From Crambe crambe (lineage: Eukaryota; Porifera; Demospongiae; Poecilosclerida; Crambeidae), in assembly GCA_963924555.1 (NCBI GenBank), contig OZ004592.1, forward strand, positions 3,410,001 through 3,474,000: DNA of 64,000 nucleotides, given 5' to 3'. A model generated the notes under the pieces. That model was not told the origin of the DNA, did not search any database, and saw only the letters and a list, made by a program, of their open reading frames with translations. Below are positions 36,011 to 47,095 of this stretch, piece after piece. The position numbers and the translations under genes were made by a program. Each line of letters opens with the position of its first letter. Position 1 is the stretch's first letter.

Positions 36011-39000
36011 TCAGTGTCCTGGAGAATTTAGATCCCAGTTGTATGATAGAAACTTCACCCTCATGTTCCGCGAATCTAACAGTTCCCTTAACATATCTTT
36101 TCTTTCTCCATTTGGCAGATGGTCATGTACCCACTCTACAGTCTGCATTATGATAATATACAGTGAACAAACTACCCATGGACAAGCAATTTACCATTTG
36201 TTGAGAGGTGGAGGCAGGCTCACCTCCCATGGCCGGGGTATTATTATATGGAGGTTCCATTGTAGGGACAAGGACAATCATACCTATGAACCATGTACAC
36301 ATACCTCCTGAGGTGCAGAGCCAAAATCTTCCTTATACCACTTTAAAATTGTAGTCAAATAAACCTAGCAGTGAGTATTATAAGTATGCTAGGGAAGTAA
36401 ATAGTGACCTCATAACGATGAAATAGTCTTACCTCTTTCTTTTCAAGATCAACTTTACAAGCTTCTCCTTCAAGAAATGATTCTGTAGCCAGATTCAGCT
36501 CTTCTTCAATGTTCTGGATGTGGATGGAGTATAACAGACATATGTGGCTGACAAGGAAGAGAAACTTACCTCAGGGGAGTAAGTCTTGATAGGTGGACAA
36601 CTTTTTGCACCACAAACCAAAGCAAAGTGAACTCTTGGTTCTGGCTCCTTGAGAGCAATCTTCAGTCTGCAAAAGAATAAAAAGCAACATAATATACTTC
36701 AATGGCTTTAGCATGCAAGGTACAGATAATTGGCAAATTGATGTTGAATCGAGATCACTTATAGTACATTACCGAGGATCTTGTCTTGAAAATGGCTTTT
36801 TGAAAACTCCAACAGGCTTTCGGTTAGCTCTCAAGATGCCATTCTCAATATCATTAAGAGTGAATATCCGACCACCAATAATGTAGCTCACAGTGTTGAA
36901 AAACTGTAAATAAAACAGTAACAGTGACTGGCTATAGGTATGCATGTTAGTGGGGTATGTATGTACATATTATATCCACAATGTATACACATGTTCACTT
37001 GCTTAACGGATTTCCCTGCCCTATTTTAAACTTGTATATCCTCAGTATACTTCTGTTTATCTTTGTACACATGACCATACAAATTCAAGAGATGCCATTA
37101 CAGTATGATGCATAGTATACTGAGATGCTATTACAGTATGACACATAGTATACTGAGATGCTATTACAGTATGATGCTGAGATGAGGTAGTTTTATTTTG
37201 TCCTGCCTGCCTATAAGAAAGGAGTAACTGCCATAGGTACAATATCATATACATGGACAGATAGAAATGCAAGCATTGTGGGGCAAGCATGCATGCTCAG
37301 TTTACCCAAGGTGCACACATGAAGATGTACTTATGAGAAAATCCCTTAGTCTACTCCTGGACTTGCTGTGCTCACCTCCATTATGAGCATGCACAGCAAG
37401 ATTCCATGATTTGGTGCTATATATTTTCACTAGCCAAGTTCATATGAGCATACTCTAGTTAATATCCTAGTATGTTGAGATCAGGACTCCATAGTTGGTA
37501 AAACTTACTCTGTATCGTTTCCATAATGTATTAGGTGGCCCTTGAACAACAAAAGCATGTATGACCAGAGCATTATATATATTGATGAAGAGTGCAATTT
37601 TTTCATGTCTGGATAATGAGGTTAAATCCACACGCTTGAGTTCAGCTGTAGCACGAACATATACTTCAAATTTCTTACTTTGACTTATGCCTCGGTAATC
37701 TACAGCCTTAAAAATGACATACATGACAAATCTAACTATAAAGACACTTCATTCTATAAACTTACAAATCCATCAGAAAAGAGATAGTCATTGTATATTT
37801 CCAGTATATATTTCCTCAAATCTTGAGCAACTTCAGTAGCTAAAAAAAAAAAAAAAAAAAAGGGTGGGGCTTATTGGTATTTAAATGTCTATGTGGTGAA
37901 GATAACCCAGTAACAGGTAATGGTCTCAAGAATGAGTATTTGTGGATAGGTTAATGTGATCATTAATGGAGGAGGAGGGATGGTGGGGAGGGGTCAGAAA
38001 AACGTACATATATAGGACTGTTTCAAAACATCAGAGAGAGCCAGATGGACTTTTGTTCCACAGGCCCAGGTCCTTTTGGTATTTAATTCAATACATACCA
38101 TCAAATTATTATAGAGCATCACCTTGGCAATGCTAGAGACTGTTTAGTAAATATAGCACCTACGCCTCAGACTCTGAACACCTATTTATTAGCATGATTG
38201 GTCATATGAAGTGAAATAGGTGAAGCATTAGTAAGGTGGTTATTTAAGATACAGTATACTTCATACAGTACTATCTTTTCATGTAGTGCATTAAAAGGGG
38301 TATTGTTTCCTAAACAAGCAATTCAACCTACCTGGGCGTGGTATGCAGGCATATGATAGTTGAGCATTAAGAGCACGGGCAAACCCATCACCGAGCAGAC
38401 GATAAAATAATTTTTCATCCTTGAATTCATGATCAAAGGTAACATGGTGGAAAAAGTGTCGTTTGAACATTTCATTTCCAAGAACTACTGCTTCTTCACG
38501 AGCTGCATAATAAATTAGAGAAGTCATGTGTAATGGTGGCTAGGGTTGTTACAAAAATACTTGTCATACACTGAGTGAGGATTTGCACAAATGCACCTCC
38601 AGTGATTAAAAGTCAAAGATGTGGAGATGACATGTGTTAAATCATGCCTCGTATTAACGTGAATAGGAGAAATCTATTGTGCATCTTGATTCTCTAGCTG
38701 GTAGTCAGAGATTGTCTACAATGTATGCAGATATGTATGGCCATCATGGTTAATGTTGCTTTGCTCACCCAACTAGACAATACAATGTGGTGTAGTCTGA
38801 GTAAAAACAACAACAAACAAACGAACAACAACAACAAAAAATAAACTTTACAGCACGAGCTAGCAGCTGAACAAGCACTGATACATACGCCTAGTGCCAG
38901 TAGATGTCTGGCATAGTCGACCCATTACCATTATGGTAAAGGGTCTGCTATGCCAGACTATAATAGAAACATACTCTTATATCCTTTATACTTCATCAAC

Positions 39001-40107
39001 CAAGTGACCACTTCTCTGCCAATAAAACAATTTCTGTAGTTCTTGAGATGATACGAGTGAGTTCCAATAAGGCCACTGTGGTCACGAAGCTCACGAATTA
39101 TAGCAGCAAAATCATCAGGAGTACAATCAGAGCAATCTTCGCCACTTTTAGCTACAATATAACAGCATAATATAACGTGTCATAATAATTATGTAGGCAT
39201 ATAACACTGTGCCATAAAAGCATAGCATGTAAGCATTGGTCTCATGAGCCAGTCATATTCCTGAAGGAGGAGAAAATATGCTCTGCCAGAATCTTGCTAC
39301 TTAAAATCAACAGGTTATGTGTAAAATTATTGCATACAGGCACCTTCAAAATTGTGATGAAAGGCCAAAGTGTAGTTGGATTATCAGGACCTGGCATTTC
39401 CCTGAGGCCGAGGGGCAATAAAAATATTTATCACAACAATGTATAGACTCTGGACCATCCCCCTTACACTTTCTGTGTACAGTGTAGAAATTATGGTCAA
39501 AAGTCAATGTAACTTTCACCAGATATTATTTTTCCTCCCCTGGCTCGTTTATCTTATCTACTTGGGGGCAAATCTTTGGCACATGGTATTACTTGATAAT
39601 GCTACCTCTGCTTACAACTATCACGTTGACTAGGAAGCAAATGTTGATCATTGATAGGCTCTGAATCAACCAGTGGTGGTGCTTTTGGTGCGTCTGGAGG
39701 AATATCAGTTTCCGCTACTTCTCTTAGAAGATCATCCAACTTTCCATCATCATACTATAATGACATGAATATTATCATAGATAGAAGACACAAAGGTCTT
39801 CTATCTTCTATCTATGATATTATGTGGCTATGTTGATCATAGCTAGTATTTAATGAACTAAAATAAACAATAAAATACCTACTAGTTTTTTGAGATCGTC
39901 ATAACCACCAATATGCATTGAATTGAAGAAGACTTGAGGCACAGTTCTCCTACCCGTCTTCTCTTGCATTTCATAACGCCGCTCAGGAAATTTTTCCAAG
40001 TTAACATCGACGAAAGGGATTTCCAGATCTGAAAGAAGTCTCTTGGCCCTAGCACAGAAGGGGCATCCAGTTATAGAGAATACCAACACCTGGCCTAGAA
40101 ATACCAT
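36011..40107 (-). CDS. Glutaredoxin-DEP-DUF547 protein
   Basis: Eleven exons in consistent phase: 39883-40107, 39616-39754, 38975-39151, 38332-38502, 37766-37839, 37509-37706, 36773-36903, 36570-36666, 36433-36513, 36305-36364, 36011-36133; 491 aa. Residues about 5-75 are a glutaredoxin: active site CPFC, then TVPQVF and GGYDDL, the glutathione-binding features. Residues about 140-225 are a DEP domain (YRNCFIGREVVTWLM ... ALVLGNE-type end with REEAVVLGNEMF and LFYRLL), often used for membrane or GPCR/Rho-linked docking. Residues about 265-491 are a DUF547 domain (KIALFINIYNALVIHAFV ... VHFALVCGAKSCPPI ... VKFLSYNWDLN), which has a papain-like fold in some members but no proven activity. A thiol redox role at a membrane is an inference. 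The start is 154 bp from the divergent gene at 40262. Confidence 0.88.
37091..37190. repeat. Short tandem repeat, about 30-bp unit
   Basis: About three copies of a unit containing ATTACAGTATGATGCATAGT and ATACTGAGATG in an intron of the glutaredoxin-DEP-DUF547 gene. Confidence 0.75.
38906..38958. mobile_element. Short hairpin derivative of the TCTGGC TIR family
   Basis: GTCTGGCATAGTCGACCC ... GGGTCTGCTATGCCAGAC around a TTACCATTATGGTAAA core. Nearly all of it is terminal repeat, matching the ends of the element at 45308-45987. A partial relative lies at about 52949-53005. Confidence 0.75.
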
Positions 40108-40261
40108 TACTGCCCTTGCCCTTAGCTCTCGCGGGTCCAGCTAGCTAGCTGATGCACTTAACAGGAAGTATTTACAGGAATTCCGGGAGCAAATCACCAA
40201 GAATTGACTACTCAGCACTTTATAGTTTACAGATTATATACAGAGCACCTCTTCAACGATC
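40108..40261. promoter_or_regulatory. Bidirectional promoter interval
   Basis: 154 bp between the start codons of the glutaredoxin-DEP-DUF547 gene (minus) and the multi-pass membrane gene (plus). No clear TATA box. A CTAGCTAGCTAG palindrome sits near 40139. Confidence 0.5.
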
Positions 40262-43200
40262 ATGGCTAGTTCAGACTCTCGAGACGATTTATCAGATTTC
40301 GGATCTATATTATTCCCTAGTCTTGACGACTACAAGAAAACTCTTCCTCGTAGAAAGAAACAGACGGTAAAAGATGATTTCTGTGGTCTTTCGTCAATTT
40401 CATGGATTATTTTATTCTTAGCTTTTCTACAAGGTGAGCAAACTTAGAGCAACCTACTAGAATCTAGAGCATGACTTGATTTTGTCGTAAGCAATCATAA
40501 CAGGTGTTGTGGTTGTGCCATAGGCCGGCTGTAGCTGTGTGGTAGTCTCGCAGGCCACGTGTAGCCTTACCTGTGTACGTACGTACGTGTGTTGTGCTTG
40601 AACTACAAGCTTTGCACTTAATAATACAAGCCAGACAGGCCACAACTAAAGTGCTTGTCTTGGGCGGGACCAAACTGCACCATTAACAGTCCTAGTCTGG
40701 CGTCGCCAGCCCAGCTTTTCTTCTTTTTCGGGAGGACGGGGAAGAAAAGTGGTCTGGTGGCTCTAGCATCAACTACTTGTGTCGCCCGCGCGCGCAGCTA
40801 TAGCTGCGTCCCAATCAGATTGCTCTATTCAGTCACGTGAAGTAGTATTAATGTTGGCGAGACACACCCACTATTTATTCCAGAGCTAGAGCTATGGAGA
40901 GTAACCAAGAACTGTGTTTAAAGAGCTAGGAATACCTGGCCTGAAGCCTGAACGGCTGAAAGTTGTATCAGCGATTTTCAAGGGCGATGTGTTCGCAATT
41001 CTACCTACTGGCTTCGGAAAATTATTCAACACGCATGTATATTGCAATTTAAATTATTTTTGAGAGAGCGCGCGGGCGTCACAAGTAGTTTATGCTAGAG
41101 CTCCCAGACCACTTTTCTTCCCCGTCCCCCCCAAAAAGAAGAAAAGCTGGGCTGGCGACGCCAGACTATAACAGTCCTTGACCATGAATAAAATAGTTGG
41201 GAATTTCTGTGTTGACTAACACTTTGTGTTGGGGAAGTCACCTTTTAGTTTATCTTCTCCTCACTCCTATAAACTTTGCATGCAATATTGAGTTGTTAGT
41301 TCAAAATTTATAGGTGTCAAATTGCTATGTTGACCATCAAGTCTTAGAAGCACCCTAGAGCTTTCATCTCAGAAATACAGATAGTTCAGTGAGACTTTCT
41401 TTCATTTTACATAATATAGCTTTTACAGCTCACGTATGTAGCATAAATTATGATGTACATGTAGCACTATTTAATATCAATGACCCTTACCCAATTCGCA
41501 TATTGATTGGTGGCAATGATGATGACCTTCCCAAATTCATTTATTTTCAACTAAACTTGATAGTTTAGCATCGTTCTTCCACAAGGTGTTTATTTTTCTA
41601 CTATGGTATGTGTGGTGGCAAAAAAGAAAAAAAGAAAAAAAAGGGCACAAAAAAATGTACTCTAATTTGGATATAAATTTTACTCTATGTCATGACTGTA
41701 GTTTTATAAATGTTTCCATTTAATATCCAGGCATTGTGGTAATGGGACTGCAAATTGCTATTGTTGTTCTTGGAAGAGGGAAATTGGATATTTATGTTAA
41801 CTGCCTAGAGGAGAGTTTGGAAGTAATGTTTAATTCTTCTCTCGAAATTCCAAGTAACCTGACTCTTCCGGTACTTACTAAACTACATACTCTACACAGT
41901 GACACTGACCATGTTCTATCAATATCCAATTATCATTCCATTTCTTTCCTATTCAGACATTTGGAGACGACAAGGAAATATATGCATTTTTCTTCATTGC
42001 TCTGGTTTTATATAATTTTTTCTTGGTTGTATATGCAGTAAGTGATGTGTATTCCTTATATAACACTCTTTTTAACTTCTTATTTACATTATTGTAGCTC
42101 AAATTTCAGAATATAGTGGAAGTATATGCTTTCATGGGAATCAATGCACTGACCATGATATATGCTGCTTTCCAAGTGTACCAGTTTCGAGGATTTGGTA
42201 CTAAATGTGACGCTATCACTCTTGTTGGATATCTTGCCCTTGCTAATGTAAGAGAGGAAACTGATTTTTATTTTCAGGAGCATATACAATCAATAGTGTA
42301 ATATTGTTAAGACTGAATAAATTTGCATGATGAAATGGCAACTGCCAAATATAATCACACCATTTTATTTTGTTGCAGGCTATCGTCTTGCTGGTATTTA
42401 CTTTCATATTCCTCTTTCTTTCCTTATTCATATATGTTGAGTTTGGTTGGAAGACATATATACTTGTGGACTGCAATCCAGCTATGCGATGTGAGTGCTT
42501 AATAATTAAAAGTGGCCAATGACAATATCAACCTCAAGATTTTAGTATTTCCCTCAGAACTCATGATTTTCCACCAACTAGGTCCATAGCCCATCACTTA
42601 ACTTCCAGAGCCTGCTCATGACACCATGTTTGAGTCAGCCAGTGATCAATGTAATGACAGACTAGTTCTAAGAATAGATCCCAACTGTTACTGTAGTAAC
42701 CAAATCAAAGTTTATTAGCTACAGATTAGAATTTGATGGGCGAATACATAAGTCATTAAGCCAGAGTTGTTTACATTAAATAAGTTTTTTGGGGAAATGC
42801 GGCCAGTAAAGTGGAGTAAACAGGCTACGTTGCACTATAAAGAGTTGAGATGACCACAATTATTGTCCCAACAAAACCCATAGTCATTTTCTTTTGTGAT
42901 TTGATGTCTTTGTTCATCTTCATAGACTATTATAGAGTGTATCAAATATTTATGAGTGTCCTCAAGCTGGTATTGTTATTTTTGGTGAGTTATAAGTGCA
43001 ACTGATAAGCTAAGTTGGTTTATCAGGAAAGTGTTCTGTTTGGTGTACTTGGTCGGCCACACAAACTGATAGTGTTATCATCACTTTTGATTTCCATATA
43101 TTCAATATCACAAAGCCTACTTGAGTTTAGGGACAAAATGCTGAGGCCTTTACTAATTTTTTGGTTATTATGAAATGCCTCGATATTTTGCTGACAAAAT

Positions 43201-46200
43201 TGGATGGAATAAAAACAAATTCAGTATTAAGTTTGCTTGGCCAATCCTGAGGTAGCATGATCTTGGGGTTGATAGTACCTCCATACACTATTAAAATGAT
43301 TGACATTGGAGAAACTGAGATGATATCAACAGAATTGTAATTCAGAATAGGATGAGCACTAATTGCATCCATGGGTATTATGATCCTGTCTGTTTAGTAG
43401 CCAGGTGGAGTGTGTGGTCCTCCACTGCAAATTTATAGTGGTATGGAGGTTTATCTTTTATGCCTCGGGATGTAGTAGACTTGGCTCTAATATGCAAGAC
43501 TGGAGTCATTACCATTACTATTAATGTTAACAACCAATGCTTCATTTGCCGCTAGCATACCCTCATACCTCATTACCATTACTATTGTTCTCTAGGAAAT
43601 CTTCAGCATTGGTCAGTGTGTGTTGATTCTAGATCCAACGAACTATGAATTTCCTCTCACCATAATAATTGCTATTGTTGTCATTCTTGCTCTTCCTGTC
43701 ATATACTTACTGGTAAGGGTCCAGCATTGGTACCGGTTAGGTTACCTGATTCCTCTCCTCCTCCCCTCCCCTTTGATCCTATTAAGTCTTCTACCTTTAC
43801 ACTACATAGGTTCGTTCTGAATTAATTGTGGGTGCTGTATCGATTCTCTTTCTTGGAGTTGCACTGGTAGCTTATTTCATATTTAAAATATACAGGTGAG
43901 TAAGTTACATCTTAGCCAGGCCTACTTTTTTCGTTGGGCAGAGGAAAAGTGAAAGGGCCTGGTATAAATTGGATGCGTAGTATAAATAACATGTGCATAG
44001 ATGTAATAGCTAGCTCCAGGTCTGGCTGACCCACTGACTCCATCAGCAAAAACTAGTGAAAACAAGCACTATAAGCTAATCAGCCAAGCAAACACATTGA
44101 TAGCAAAGACTCTTCCCAGTTGTGTTGGTAGAGTGAGGTGAGTTAAATCTAGCACTGGAAGTAACGGAATCTTTGAATGGTCAATAGTCTCTTAATGATG
44201 ACATAATGTTTATTATGATTTATGTAATGGACATGCATGAAATATAGCGAGGGCTGGAGCGTATGTATGTGTAATTTATACCAGGCCCTTCACTTTTCCC
44301 CCACTCTGTGAAAAAAGTGAGCCTGGATACAAGGCTAGTTAATCTCTTTATATCAATTAGACTGTATATCCACTGACTTGTATTGGTTAGATATGCTTCA
44401 ATGACATGCCCTCTCTGTATCAAACAAGCAGAGGAGGTGAGAATGGAGCGGCGTGTGATACTGAATTTATTAGGAATTGAAGAAGATAAATTTGACTTGG
44501 ACTCCCTAGAAAGGGCTCAAGATTTTCAACATCTAATAATGATAGGTAAAATTAATAATAAGCACGAGCTCAATTGCAGGCAGTACCATAGGTCCATGTA
44601 TACAAGCTATGTATACAAGACTTGGATGGTTGTACTCAAATCCTGCACAAAAGCTAAAGCAGCAAAGGGTCATGAGTATATTTTTTACTGTTACATGTTC
44701 TTATTGCAGCTGCAATCAACTTGATATTCACTCTTATTGCTATAATTGTCTATATGCACTATCTTCGGCAGTATAACAAAGGCCTGAAGGAATATTGTAA
44801 GTTTCTTGTGTATTGATCAACTTTCTATTGTGTAAACACCACCACCCTCAGTACATGGTCATGGCAACACCATCCTCGGCACCTGTAGCAAAACCTTGTT
44901 AGCAACATCACCCGGGTGGTGTTGCTAATAAGAGGTCTTGCTATGACCATGTACTGTGGTGTTGCTAATAAGAGGTCTTGCTATGTACTGAGGGTGGTGT
45001 TGCTAATAAGAGGTCTTGCTATGTACTGAGGGTGGTGTTGCTAATAAGAGGTCTTGCTATGTATGGTGTTGCTAATGGGAGGTCTTGCTATGACCGGTGG
45101 TGTTGCTAATAAGAGGTTTTGCTACAGCCACACACTGAAGGTGGTGTTGCTAATAAGAGGTTTTGCTACAGCAGGGTGGTGTTGCTATTAAGAGGTTTTG
45201 CTACAGCCATGCACTGAGGGTGGTGTTGCTATTAAGAGGTTTTGCTACAGCCATGCACTGAGGGTGGTGTTGCTATTAAGAGGTTTTGCTACAGCCATGC
45301 ACTGAGGTAGTCTGGCGTAGCTGACCCTTTACCTCCTTTTTCTTGGGGGCAGGGGGAGGGAAAGGGTCTGGTGTAGTCCCTATATTGAACTTGTGTCAGT
45401 GCAGCTATAGTTGCGCTCCAATCAGATTGCAGTATTCGAATTAATTGCATTCCAAGCGCGAAAATCTCGTTACCCGCACTTGTTTCTAGCTAGCTATGGA
45501 GCCTTCGTGTCTTCAATCTATGATGGAGCCTGAAATAACTAAGGTATTTGAGCAGTCCATCCGTCAAGCCTGAACAACTCAAGATTGTGGTGGGCGTACT
45601 GAGCCAAAGGGATGTCTGCTGTTCTGCCAACAGGCTTTGGAAAAAGCCTATGTTTTCAGTGCCTTCCGTGTTTATTTGATAGACTCTTTCCAGCCAAGGA
45701 CCACTCTATTGTATTGATAGTTACTCAGAGACACTTCCCAAAATTCTTCTGTCTTTCTTCTGAGTTGTTTCTCCACAAGCCAGGCAATGAGCTACAGAAC
45801 TCGTTGAAGCTAGCCATCTTCAATCTCGCGTGCAAACTTACACGTGCACGCTCAAAGGGCACGTGATGACGTAACATGACGATCTCAAAATTCCACCCAC
45901 ACAAGTTCAATATAGGGACTACACCAGACCCTTTCCCTCCCCCCGCCCCCAAGAAAAAGGAGGTAAAGGGTTGGCTATGCCAGACTAGCACTGAGGGTGG
46001 TGTTGCTATTAAGAGGTTTTGGTACAGCCATGGACTGAGGGTGGTGTTGCTATTAAGAGGTTTTGCTACAGCCATGTACTGAGGGTGGTGTTGCTATTAA
46101 GAGGTTTTGCTAAAGCCATGTACTGAGGGTGGTGTTGCTAACAAGAGATTTTGGTGTTGCTAATAAGAGGTTGCTATTAAGAGGTTTTGCTATAGCCATG

Positions 46201-46997
46201 TACTGAGGGTGGTGTTGCTAATAAGAGGGTGGTGTTGCTAACAAGAGATTTTGGTGTTGCTAATAAGAGGTTGCTATTAAGAGGTTTTGCTATAGCCATG
46301 TACTGAGGGTGGTGTTGCTAATAAGAGGGTGGTGTTGCTATTAAAAGGTTTTGCTACAGCCATGTACTGAACTCAGTGCATGGCTGTAACAAAAGCTCAC
46401 CCTCAGTGCATGGTCATACCAAACCTCTTATTTTAGTAACACCACCCTCAGTACATGGTCATAGCAAACCTTGTATTAGCAACACCACCCTCAGTGCATG
46501 GCTGTAACAAAAGCAGTGCATGGTCATACCAAACCTCTTATTTAGTAACACCACCCTCAGTACATGGTCATAGCAAATCTCTTATTTAGTAACACAACCC
46601 TCAGTACATAACCTCATAACCTTGTAACACAACCCTCAGTACATGGTCATAGCATAACCTTGTAGCACAACCCTCAGTACATGGTCATAGCATAACCTCA
46701 TAACCTTGTAGCACAACCCTCAGTACATGGTCATAGCAAACCTTGTATTAGCAATATACATGCTCTTTCAGTACATGGGGAAATTGTGGCAACTGTCTTT
46801 AGGTCAAACAAAATATCCCCTAACAAGCTGAGACACTATCTCTCTTTGCAGTTGCTAAGCAGCCAGTCGATGCATTTGTGTGGCGCCTTATTTGTTGTCG
46901 GAAGAAGAAATCTTATGATGTTAACACTGTTATTGAAGAAGTTAACAAAAATACTGTTACTGAAGAAGTTAACAAAAACACTGTTACTGTAACATAA
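40262..46997 (+). CDS. Multi-pass membrane protein, UPF0658 Golgi-type
   Basis: Eleven exons with matching phases: 40262-40433, 41731-41870, 41957-42037, 42098-42247, 42379-42490, 42926-42984, 43596-43712, 43810-43895, 44391-44545, 44710-44796, 46852-46997; 434 aa. The N-terminus is polar and cytosolic-looking (DYKKTLPRRKK). Eight hydrophobic segments follow, including WIILFLAFLQG, VYAFMGINALTMIYAAFQVYQ and LVGYLALANAIVLLVFTFI. The YAFMGIN.LTMIYA..Q.YQ and YYRVYQIFMSVLK stretches recall the fungal UPF0658 Golgi membrane family, whose function is unknown. I recognise this by pattern memory, so the family call is moderate. The C-terminal exon ends in a repeated EEVNKNTVT unit. Introns 1, 8 and 10 hold transposons and a minisatellite. 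Convergent with SMPD4, 98 bp between stops. Confidence 0.7.
40693..41168. mobile_element. TIR transposon carrying a RecQ-like helicase fragment (copy C)
   Basis: Ends TAGTCTGGCGTCGCCAGCCC ... GGGCTGGCGACGCCAGACTA, with terminal repeats of about 60 bp including a purine/pyrimidine-rich stretch. The flanks are the 9-bp duplication TAACAGTCC (40684-40692 and 41169-41177). Inside, 40926-41036 on the plus strand reads ELGIPGLKPERLKVV ... and then LPTGFGK, the motif 0 to Walker A region of a RecQ-type helicase, after which the similarity stops. It is non-autonomous and sits in intron 1 of the membrane gene. Confidence 0.82.
43913..44337. mobile_element. TIR element in intron 8
   Basis: The left end TAGCCAGGCCTACTTTTTTC with GGGCCTGGTATAAATT and the right end AATTTATACCAGGCCC with GTGAGCCTGGATAC form inverted repeats of about 60 bp around about 300 bp of non-coding sequence. 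Confidence 0.65.
44835..46770. repeat. Minisatellite array with both orientations
   Basis: Many copies of a unit of about 38-42 bp built on GGTGGTGTTGCTAATAAGAG and TTTTGCTACAGCCATG or TATGTACTGAG. The forward orientation fills about 44920-45307 and 45988-46365. The reverse orientation (ACCACCCTCAGTACATGGTC) occurs at about 44840-44880 and 46385-46760. The array lies in intron 10 of the membrane gene and is interrupted by the transposon at 45308-45987. Confidence 0.93.
45308..45987. mobile_element. TIR transposon carrying a RecQ-like helicase fragment (copy D)
   Basis: Terminal repeats of about 90 bp start TAGTCTGGCGTAGCTGACCC and end in the reverse complement. The 9-bp flank GCACTGAGG is duplicated (45299-45307, 45988-45996), because the element inserted into a minisatellite unit. 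The interior (about 45497-45725, plus) reads VKPEQLKIVVGVL and, one frameshift later, AVLPTGFGKSLCFQCLP, a RecQ-type Walker A, then LIVT before similarity ends. It is a longer relative of the element at 40693-41168. Confidence 0.85.
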
Positions 46998-47095
46998 GAG
47001 ACTCATAATCATCTCAACACTCCTTTCTTACAATTTCTGTGTATTAAGTACCTTTTTTAGACATGTAAAAATATGAATTGGGGGGGGGGGTCATG

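Noticed and set aside
39293-39411. Additional DEP-gene exons near 39360-39410 and 39230-39290
   Set aside because: Splice-like borders exist, but exon 39616-39754 joins 38975-39151 directly in the right phase and gives a normal DEP domain.
44835-46770. CRISPR-like array
   Set aside because: Units are contiguous tandem copies without unique spacers, in a eukaryotic intron.
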